Source: Cafeteria roenbergensis (lineage: Eukaryota > Sar > Bigyra > Bicosoecida > Cafeteriaceae). Taken from it: a stretch of 64,000 nucleotides of DNA. The position numbers and the translations under genes are program-made. How positions within the stretch are numbered: position 1 is the stretch's first letter; every line of letters begins with the position of its first letter. The notes under the pieces are model-generated. The model was given only the letters and a program-made list of their open reading frames with translations, did not search any database and had not been told where the DNA came from. Shown piece by piece: positions 56,401 to 64,000 of this stretch. Location of the stretch: the NCBI GenBank assembly GCA_008330645.1, contig VLTN01000001.1, positions 1,054,001 through 1,118,000 on the forward strand, read 5' to 3'.

Positions 56401-59400
56401 TCGTAGCAGCGGGCGGCCACGACGCGCTCGGGAACCTGCAGGAGGTAGAACGAGTCGGAACCAGCGGAGAGCATCACCCGGTGCGAGCGGGCGCTGCGGG
56501 GGTTGAGCCCGCGGAAGGGGAGGTCGTGCATGGCCTCCACGATGGCCTCCTCGCGGCTGAGGACGGCGCCGGGGCTGGTGGGCGAGGCGCCGGAGATGAA
56601 CTCCGTCCTCTTGGCCAGGAGGTTGGCCGCTTCGATTCTGGACTGGAGGTCGTGGGGCAGAGGGCTGCAGCGGCGGGAGGCCGCGTAGCGGAAGCTGTCG
56701 GAGGGAGCTCGCGAGCCTCCCGGCGCGTGCCCGATGCGGGTGATGACCGTGGTGTTTACGCACTGCCAGAGCGGCTTGAGGCGCGCGGTCCAGTCCCCCA
56801 TAGGCCCCACCAGCATCCCGCCCGTAACTTCGGAGCAGCGGCCGATGGAGTGGGCGTCCGAGGGGAGCGTCTGACCCGGGGCGAGCAGGCCGGGCGGAAT
56901 CCCGAGGGAAACGTCTGTGAACTCCGGAGTGTGGCCGCGGGCGCCGCCTGCCGCTGGCCCTGCTGCCAGGCCCTGGGCGCCCGAGGGTGGCGCCGGCAGC
57001 CCGCTGTTCGCGGAGGCGGGTTGGGCAGCGGGCTGGTCGCCCCCACCGGAGCGGGGCACCGGCACCGGAAAGTCCGAGGGCGACGATGGCTCTCCGCCGT
57101 CCTCCTCCCGCATCTCGGCCACGAGCCGCTTGGCGTGGCGGGGGAAGAGAACGCAGAGCGGGCAGCGCCAGGTGCCGTTGGGCACGCCGGTGTGCGCCAG
57201 GTCGGGGGAGCAGCGCTCGTGCCAAACGCACGGGCAGGTGTCGCACATCACCACGCTGCCACCGCAGCCGCATCCCGCGCAGATGCCAAAGTGGCTGTCC
57301 TCCGATCCCAGCTTGTCCACAAAGTAGAGCCCCGCAAGCAGCCTGTCGACGTCGGGGCGGCGCATCTCGCTGTGCTCGCCAAAGGTCTGCCGGTACTTGC
57401 GCAAGTCGGTCTTGGAGGCGGCGGCAGGCACGACCCCACCCGCGCTGTGGCCGGCAAACGCGCGAACCAGATGCGGCTCGGCCTCGTCTTCGTCGTCCTC
57501 GCCGACCTCGAGGCCAGCAGCGCGCAGCACGGTGCGGCGCCGGCTGATCATTGCGCCGTGGAGCTCCGCGTCCTCCTGGACGTGCTCGAACATGCGCGCC
57601 GGGGGCGGCAGCGACTTGCGCTGGAACGGTGCCTGGCGCCAGTGCTGCAGCTCGGGGTCCTCGCCCACTCCCGGCTCGCCGTAGAGCGCGGAGCCGTAAG
57701 GGGTGGCTATGGGCTGCTCGGGGTCCTCTGGGCGCGGCATCGCGCGCGGCGTGCCGATGCGGGCCTGCTGCACCCTGCGTAGCACCCGGAAGCGCCACTC
57801 GCAGCCGCGCTCGCCGTGCCAGAGGGGGGGGTTGGCGGCCTCCACCGCTGCGGCCTCGGAGCTCTCCAGCTCCATCTCCGCCACGGCCGCGGCCTCCGCC
57901 GGGTCGGCTGACGGAACTCCGACGTGGGCAAGGAGCGCCGGGCGAGGCAGCTCGCCGTGCCCTTCGTGAAGGGTCCACCCGGTGTAGGTGCGGCCGGTGT
58001 AGCGTCGCTCCTGCCGCCGAGCCCTGCGCTGCCTGGGGCGGTCAATGTCCACGTCGAAGTGTCCTCGCGTCGCACGGGTTCGAGGGGGGAGGGCGATGAC
58101 CGCCGCTGCCTGGGGGGGCGGCACCACGGGCGCAGGTTTCGCGGCCGCACGGGCTCGCGCGGCAGCAGCTGCAGCTGCAGCTGCAGCTGCTGCAGACGCG
58201 GCGGACGACGACGACGACGAAAACGATGAGGAAGACGAAGCGGCCGTCGCTTGAGCCGCCCCGCCAATCACTGCCTCCCAGCCACCAGTGTCGACCGTGG
58301 CCTCGCGTTGCTCTGGGGCCGCTCCCTTGGCGGCCGCCGGGCTCGCTGAGCGAGGCCCAGAGTCGGAAGGGGTGATTCCTCCGCTCTCGGCTCCCGGGGT
58401 GCGGCCCTCGTCGTCCCCGGGAGCCGATCTGCTGTCTCCGTTGTCGTCCAGGGCCTCGTCGCCGTCAGCATCGCGCGACTGGCTGGAGTCGCCCCCGAGG
58501 CAGTCGTCGTCCACGCCGTCGCCAGCATCCTGTTCGCTGAAGGGCGTGTCGCCAGGACCCTCAGACTCGGAAGCGGGCGTTGCCGAGGACTGCTGGGAGG
58601 ACGCCAGCGGCGGCTTGGCCACAGTCAGCCCGGCGCTGGCGCCCTCCCGCGCTCCGCTGCTAGCCGAGCTGGAAGCGGAAGTCGAGCCCGCAGCGCCGCC
58701 CCCTGCCGATTTGCTCCGCCCAGATGTGGGAGTCCAGACCGAGCGGCCCTGCAGCGCACGCCTCGCTTCCAGCTCTGCCGCCGCCCCGGCCTCGAATCCG
58801 TATTCCTCGAACGTGGGAGCAGCTGCCAGCGCGGCCTGAGCCTCGGCAGCGGTTGAAACGCCGCGCTCAACCAGCCAGCTGGCCAGCTCCCTGGAGCGCG
58901 TGAGCCGGAACCGCCGCAGCGCAGCTGGGTCCGATCCGGCAACGAATGCCACCTCCCCGTCGCGCGGAAAGTTGAGAGGGGCCCCGCGCTCGTGAGAGCG
59001 CGAAAGCGCGTCGAACGCATGCGCGGCCTCTGTCGGGGACGGGAAGACGTTGGTGGTGACCGTGCGCCGCTTCGCGCGCAGGTAGAGGCTGCCGCGCCAC
59101 TTGCGGTTGTGCCGAGCAATGCCGCGATAGCGGAGCAGGGGGTGCGTGAGGTCCGGCGCGATCGCCTGCGTGTTGACAAGTCGCAAAATGTCCAGGGGCG
59201 TGCTGATCGGGGGCGGGCGCCGATCCTGCGCCTGGGCTGAAGCGGGCTGTTGCGCCGCAGCCGCTGCCCCCGCCGTCGCTGGTGCTGCGGCCGGCGGGGC
59301 TGCGCTGCTGGCTGCACCTGGCGCATTTGCCGCCGCGCTGGCTGCGGGCGCGTCGCCCAGGCCACCCCGAGCGGCTGCTCTCGGCTGCGGCGGTGGCAGG

Positions 59401-60772
59401 TACTGCTTCTCGTCTGCCCGAATCGGAAAATTCAGCTCCTGTCCGATGCTCCCCTTGAACCGGCGAACAAGCGAGTCGAAGACACGCGCGGCCAGCTCGG
59501 CAGTTGGCACAGACTGCGAAAGCAGAACAAAGTGGGCAACGTCCATCGCGGCGGTTGCGGGGCTTGCCGCAGCGCTGGTGCCGTCGACGAGACGGGCGCT
59601 CTGGGTGCGTCGGAAGCGCTGGTGGTTGGGTCGGGGAGAAGGGGGGGAGGCAACGGCTGCCCCGAGCCGACGAGCAGCGGCAAACGCGACGGGAAGCGCG
59701 GCGCGGCTGCGCGAAGTCCCACGGCTTCCGGCTGCCGGTGCCGGCGTCGGTCGGGCGCGCGTGCTGCGGCCCCGAGGGTTGCGCGAGCCCGCGCGGCGCG
59801 AGACATGGCGCGCGATGAGGCCGCAACGCGCTGCTGAGCAGCGCATGCGCGGCCGGGAAAGGCGGGGCGCTGGCGGGACGGCATCGCAAGGGCGGTCCAG
59901 CAGCTGCGAACTCTGCCCTTCGTCTGGGAAGCCGGCAGTCAGCGAGGCTTGCTTTGTTGCGCCCGACGGCGTCGACTCGCGCGCCGCGTGCCCGCCCCCG
60001 ATCGCGGCGGCGCGCCACGCGAGGCACAGGAAACGCAATTTGGGCCTGGAGTGCAGGCAGGGCGCGGCCGGCCGCGGCGGGTGCGGCGCGGGGCGCGGGG
60101 GAGGCTGCGCAATCCAAGACGCGTTTGCGACGGCGCACTCACCCTGCAGTGCTGCATCCGCCCGGAGTGCCACAGGGACGCTCGGTAGCCCCCGCGAGTG
60201 AGGTAGACGCCCTTGTACTTCTTCGTCCACCAGGGGAGGGCCGCCAACTCGTTCAGGCGCGCCTGCTGCGGCGGCGGAAGCGGGAGGGAGGCGCGCTCCA
60301 CAGCCTGCACGCGCTCCTCCATGCTGGTGAGGCCCGCGTCCGCCGTCGCGGCGACGGATGCGGCCGAACCCGGCCCACTGGCCAAGCAGGCACGCAGGGC
60401 GGGGGTGAGGAGCTCCACGGGCACCGGCACGGTGTCGTCGGCGACCGTCAGGGGCGTGCCTCCGCGGCTGGCGGCCGCGGTGGCGGAGGAGCCGGTGGCG
60501 CTGCTGCCACGCGACCCGTGCATCGCATGGAGCGCAGCTGAGGCGGCGCCGAGCGGGGTTCGGCGAGCTGCCACGCGCCCTGCCCCGCCGCGGCGCGCAA
60601 GCAGCACGTGGCTGACCACGTTTCCGGGCGGCTCGAGGCTGCCCCCGCCCGGTCGCGGGCCCTGCTCGCCATTTGGCGCCGAATCCAGCGCAGAGGTGCC
60701 ATGGGAGGGCACCTGCGACCCGCCCCCGGCGCGGGCAGCGGGCAGCGGGGTGCGCCTCGGTGGAGGATGCAT
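53460..60772 (-). CDS. Large nuclear protein with three AP2-like domains and a PHD finger
   Basis: Two exons, 60772-60143 and 59513-53460, joined in phase 0 across a 629-base intron (GTGAGT...TTTCGCAG), give about 2227 residues. The splice rebuilds the first AP2 domain: YKGVYLTRGGYRASLWHSGR in exon 1, then SVPTAELAARVFDSLVRRF and IGQELNFP in exon 2 (about 190-245). AP2-2 spans about 333-392 (YRGIARHNRKWRGSLYLRAK, TEAAHAFDALSRSH, LNFPRD). A PHD finger lies at about 951-998 (CAGCGCGGSVVMCDTCPCVW, HERC, WRCPLC). A divergent AP2-3 with an internal insertion lies at about 1208-1292 (FRGLNPRSARSHRVMLSAG, VAARCYDVATVAVFGG, WLNFPGRLPEY). AP2 domains bind DNA and PHD fingers read histone tails, so it is probably a transcription or chromatin regulator. 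A C-terminal Asp/Glu run and basic patches fit a nuclear protein. The start ATG at 60772 is the least certain point. Confidence 0.85.
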
Positions 60773-61791
60773 CAGCGGGGCTGGAGGCGCCCGGCCGGCG
60801 CAGCAGCTGCTGCGGAGTGGACTCTAGGTCGGGTTTGCGCCCGCGCCTGGCCAAGGCTCGCCGCCCCCGTTCAGAGAGCAGCGGCGGTGCGCCTCGCGAT
60901 CGGCCGCACGGAGCAGCGACAAGTGCGGGGCTCTGCCGGGCGCCGCTGCTTCAAACCGGGCGCCTCCGTGCCCCAACCTGGCCCGCAAGGCAGCGACCCG
61001 GCCCGCATCTCCGCCAGGAGGTGCCCGATTCTTGTGGCTCGCGGTTTGCCGGCTGCGGGCGGGAAGGGCGGGGCAAGAACCCGCTCCTCCGGAGCGCGGG
61101 GCCGGCGCCGCAGTTCGGCAGAGGCCCTCGCCGGTTCTCACCGCCTGCCGAGAAACCGGTCCGCTGACCTCGCCGCTTGCCGGCGGGGGTCAGCTCCTGC
61201 GCTCCCCCGCAAGAGCGCCCTCCTGTCGAAAATTCGTCCCTGCGCCTCCCCGAGGCGCGAGGCGCGCCCCTCCAGACGCGTCCCGAGCGGGGCGCTGTCG
61301 CGCGTCGGTAGCGCAGGGCTGCAGAAAAAAAAAGTACAGGCTGGTCGCAGCGACGTCGGACGCCAGACGCGAGCGGTCGCTCGGCGGGCCGGCCTCGGGC
61401 GGGGCTGGGAGCGCGCCGAAACGCCGGAGGGGGCTCAGGGGGTCCAAACGGCACCCCCTCGCAACCGCAGTTGCGCAGTGCGGGCGATGCAAGCGCGCCC
61501 TCCTGACCACTCTCGGCGCCGCGGGCAGCGCGGCGCGCCACGCACGCGGCCGGCCTCCCCGACCGGCTCCTGCAGCATGCCTTGCCCGGTCCAGTGCGGC
61601 GCCCCCCAAACGGCCGAGCGAGCAATGCCAAGGCACAGGGCGCCCGCCCGGGGGAAGCCTTGCCCCGGCCCTCAGTTCGGGGCACGCGCTCCTCGACTGG
61701 GTGACGAATCAACAACTGCTCGCCTCTGCTTCAACTGCTGCGTCTGGGAGAACCTCGCACTCGCTCCGAGCCAACGAACCGCCGCCGCACA
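60773..61791. promoter_or_regulatory. Long divergent intergenic region
   Basis: 1019 bases lie between the head-to-head AP2-PHD (minus) and CREG-like (plus) genes. It should contain both promoters and perhaps a 5' UTR exon of the AP2-PHD gene: a GTGAGA donor-like site occurs on the minus strand near 61141. A run of nine A lies at about 61324-61332. Open frames here (for example plus 60608-61795) show no protein-like features. Confidence 0.4.
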
Positions 61792-62727
61792 ATGAGAGTC
61801 GCGACCATCCTCGCCGCATCTTGCGCCAGTGAGATTCCGCCCGGGCCGGGGCTCGTTGCGGCCCCGCGTCGCGCGTTCTGAGCGGCCAGGAGTGCTAGTC
61901 ACAGGTGCCGCCCCATCACGGCGCTTCCATTCCGCGCCTGGCGGGGCCGCGGCCCCGCCTGGGTGCCTGCAGCGGCACGGCCGCCCCAGCGCCCTGTTTG
62001 ACTGCGCCTTGTGTGCGCCCGCCCTTGCGTGCGCGCGCAGTGCTGGCCGCCCCCGCGGCCCTGGCCGCGGTCGGACCCAAGCCGCCCATCGACGACAAGG
62101 TCGCCACCGCCCGCTGGATTGTTGCAAACACGCGCTGGGCCTTCATCGCGACCATCGCCCACGACCGGCCTGGCAGCCCGTTCAACAACGTGATTTCGAC
62201 TGCCAACATCACCATGCCGTCCACCGGCCACCAGGTGAGCGCAAGCGCTGGCGGCGGCGGCTTTCGGCCGCGTCGCAAGTTCAAGGCAAGCCGCCCTCAC
62301 ACGCATGCGCCGAATTGCGTTGCTCACCGCTGCTCGCGCACACTCGCAGGGCGTGCCGGTGTTCTACACGTCGGCAATGGACGCGTCCTCCAAGGACATC
62401 GCCGTGAACAACAACGTCTCGCTCGGGCTCTCCGAGGCGCAGCTCGGGCTGTGCGGGGAGGACGGCTCGGACGACGTCCCCGACCCCGAAAGCCCGCTGT
62501 GTGCTCGCCTGGTCCTCTCCGGCCGCTTCATGAACGTGTCCAGCACAGACCGCGACGCAGCCGTCACCCAGCTCTTCACCGAGCACCCCGAGATGAAGAG
62601 CTGGCCGACGGGTCACGACTGGCTTGTCAGCTACCTGCAGCTTGACCAGATCTGGCTCATCGACACCTTTGGGGGCGCGAGCATTGTGCCGCCCGAGGTG
62701 TACTGGGCGTGGAATCCTTCCCACTGA
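61792..62727 (+). CDS. CREG1: CREG-like secreted/lysosomal protein (FMN-binding split-barrel fold)
   Basis: Three exons, 61792-61828, 62041-62234 and 62350-62727, give 202 residues in phase, with GTGAG donors and CGCAG acceptors. After splicing the N-terminus is MRVATILAASCAMLAAPAAL, a clear signal peptide assembled across intron 1. The mature part matches the cellular repressor of E1A-stimulated genes (CREG) family: ARWIVANTRWAFIATIAHDR, GSPFNNVIS, GVPVFYTSAMDASSKDI, VNNNVSLGLSEAQLGLCGED, ESPLCARLVLSGRFMNVS and HPEMKSWPTGHDWLVSYLQL. It ends QIWLIDTFGGASIVPPEVYW. CREG proteins are small glycoproteins of the secretory/endolysosomal system with a flavin-reductase-like fold that usually lacks flavin. 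The length is close to that of animal CREG1 (about 220). NVS is a possible N-glycosylation site. Confidence 0.93.
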
Positions 62728-62843
62728 GTGACCGGCCGCGTGCCACGCCGCCATCGCCCCACCCCCGCCCGTGGTGCGTCTCCCGTTGTCTCCTTGAGGC
62801 GGCGCGAGCCACTCTCGTCCGCCGCCGCCCACACAAAACGATG

Positions 62844-62870
62844 CACACACACACACACACACACACACAC
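62844..62870. repeat. (CA)n dinucleotide microsatellite
   Basis: About 13 CA units between the convergent ends of the CREG-like gene (stop 62727) and the right-edge gene (stop 62910), probably in a 3' UTR. Confidence 0.95.
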
Positions 62871-62909
62871 GCGCCCCGTCGCTGGCAGCCGTGCTTGTCC
62901 CGCTCCATC

Positions 62910-64000
62910 TCACTCCATCGTTTCGTCGTCATCGTCGTCGTCTCCGCCTCCGCCTCGACCTGCTCCGTGCGCGCCCGCAAAGGCAAACGCCCCGGCCATT
63001 GCCTGGCCCTGCGGCCCTGCACCAGCCCCGCCAGCACCTGCAGCAGACGACGCCCGCGCACTGCAACAGCCGTCGCCCGGGCCCCGCGCAGCTGAGCGGG
63101 AGTCAGCACGAGCACTGGACGCCTCCGCGTTGGCGCTGACGGCCACGAGGGGGCTCTCCGCTCCTACCGCATGGGCGCGCTTGCACGCCGCCCCGGTCCA
63201 CGGGGACGAGCCTACGCCACCGCTGGCCCCTGGCCGCGGCCCGGCGCCGCTGGCGGGCCCATGCGGCAAGGCTCCCTCTGCGGGGCGCAGCTGGGTGCCA
63301 GAGCTGGCGGAAGCTGGCGTCTGCTGGGCCCCCGCAGATGCGCCCTTGCTTGCGTTCGCCGCAGCGATTCGGTGCATGCGGTCAGCCGCGTCAAAGAAGC
63401 GGAAGGTGGGCGTGCCCGCTCCGGTCGCAGCTGGCTTGGACGCGCGGACGTTCCACGTGGAACGCGCGCAGAGAAGTCGCTCACTGCTGAGGCTGGAGAG
63501 CGTCGTCCCTGCCCCGGACCTCCCTGCCGCAGCTGCGCGGGGGGCCATGAATTCGAAGAAATCCGCCACGCTGCCACCGTTCCAGCCGTAGCATGCTTGC
63601 GGAACTGCCGGAAGCTTGGCGAACTGGCGGCACGAGGGAAGCGTGTGGTGCGCCTCGACAAGGGCCTCCTGGAGCACGGCCTCGGCTGCCGCCTGCGCGG
63701 CGTCCCCTGTCGCACCGGGGCCGAGCGGCGTCGAGCTGAGATGCAGCACGTAGGAGGAAAACTGGTCCATCACCACCACGAGGGCACGGGAAACGTGAGC
63801 AGCCAGCGTCAGGTTCACGCCAACGATCCATGCATCCATCGGCCCTCGGGCTGGGTGCGGGGGCGGGCCGGGGATGAGGCCGAAGCGGGCGCGCTGCGCC
63901 CGATGGAACGATTCCACGTCGCCGTCGCAAGCGGCCGCCCCAGCCGGCGCCAGCCCGCCGAAGCCACGGCCTGGCGCGTCGTCTCCGTCAGACCGCGGCC
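62910..64000 (-). CDS. Unrecognised protein, 5' end beyond the window
   Basis: The minus-strand frame is open from the window edge (64000) to the stop at 62910, so this is the C-terminal part of a longer gene, at least 362 residues. The sequence near the edge looks like real coding (ESFHRAQRARFGLIPGPPPH, then MDAWIVGVNLTLAAHVSRAL and VVVMDQFSSYVLHLSS). A Cys/Trp-containing segment follows (LPAVPQACYGWNGGSVADFF). The last 150 residues are Ala/Gly/Ser-rich and end in an Asp run. A GTGAGC site near 63478 could be a donor, so the C-terminal part may be spliced differently. I do not recognise a family. Confidence 0.5.
   Translation of the reverse strand, partial: PRSDGDDAPGRGFGGLAPAGAAACDGDVESFHRAQRARFGLIPGPPPHPARGPMDAWIVGVNLTLAAHVSRALVVVMDQFSSYVLHLSSTPLGPGATGDAAQAAAEAVLQEALVEAHHTLPSCRQFAKLPAVPQACYGWNGGSVADFFEFMAPRAAAAGRSGAGTTLSSLSSERLLCARSTWNVRASKPAATGAGTPTFRFFDAADRMHRIAAANASKGASAGAQQTPASASSGTQLRPAEGALPHGPASGAGPRPGASGGVGSSPWTGAACKRAHAVGAESPLVAVSANAEASSARADSRSAARGPGDGCCSARASSAAGAGGAGAGPQGQAMAGAFAFAGAHGAGRGGGGDDDDDDETME

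Noticed and set aside
59514-60854. The AP2-PHD frame read without the intron, starting at 60854
   Set aside because: This reading destroys the first AP2 domain and gives noise N-terminally. Splicing 60143 to 59513 restores a continuous AP2 domain with a strong pyrimidine-rich acceptor.
60608-61795. Plus-strand frame of 395 codons upstream of the CREG-like gene
   Set aside because: Spans a divergent promoter region, with no protein-like features. The CREG start with its signal peptide lies at its end in a different exon arrangement.

Overview
This window is GC-rich nuclear DNA from a eukaryotic microbe. Coding regions are interrupted by short introns (94-629 bases). Of the 22 introns I could resolve by phase and protein continuity, 21 begin GTGAG and 20 end CGCAG. 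The gene set mixes types: AP2 DNA-binding domains (plants, algae, alveolates), START, CREG, TMEM135 and claudin-like four-span proteins (best known from animals), a fungal/plant-type HRQ1 helicase, and a cryptochrome/photolyase-family protein. That mix argues against an animal, fungus or land plant. It fits a free-living or algal protist such as a stramenopile, haptophyte or similar, but I cannot name the species.

Layout, left to right. 1-940: no convincing gene. 941-4291 (-): SulP/SLC26 anion transporter, three exons. 4547-7401 (-): large P-loop GTPase of no family I recognise. 7896-16259 (-): giant low-complexity protein with Sfi1-like centrin-binding repeats. It is divergent from an unrecognised protein at 16538-17668 (+). 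17981-23588 (-): HRQ1 helicase, four exons. 23862-27612 (-): a cryptochrome/photolyase-like module fused to a START lipid-binding domain. 28023-30038 (+): C2H2 zinc-finger protein. 30592-32350 (-): UBE2H-type ubiquitin-conjugating enzyme, five exons. 32769-42590 (+): very large MBD-PHD-SET histone methyltransferase. 42944-43841 (-): claudin/PMP22-like membrane protein. 43962-46788 (-): Sir2 deacetylase with a large insertion. 47025-49493 (+): TMEM135-like membrane protein. 49691-51701 (+): Rab geranylgeranyltransferase alpha subunit, five exons, the first coding exon being only the ATG. 52219-53133 (-): single-span protein with a cysteine cluster. 53460-60772 (-): protein with three AP2-like domains and a PHD finger. 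61792-62727 (+): CREG-like secreted protein. 62910-64000 (-): unrecognised gene running off the right edge.

Three chromatin or transcription regulators (MBD-PHD-SET, Sir2, AP2-PHD) lie within 30 kb, and two DNA-metabolism genes (HRQ1 and the photolyase-like fusion) sit in tandem. Otherwise this is an ordinary mixed eukaryotic neighbourhood with no sign of operons or mobile elements. Five head-to-head gene pairs have start codons 236-1019 bases apart, so shared promoters are plausible. Because the DNA is so GC-rich, long open frames occur on the antisense of most genes, and I treated these as shadows. The most unusual architecture is the photolyase-START fusion. The AP2-PHD and MBD-PHD-SET proteins come next.
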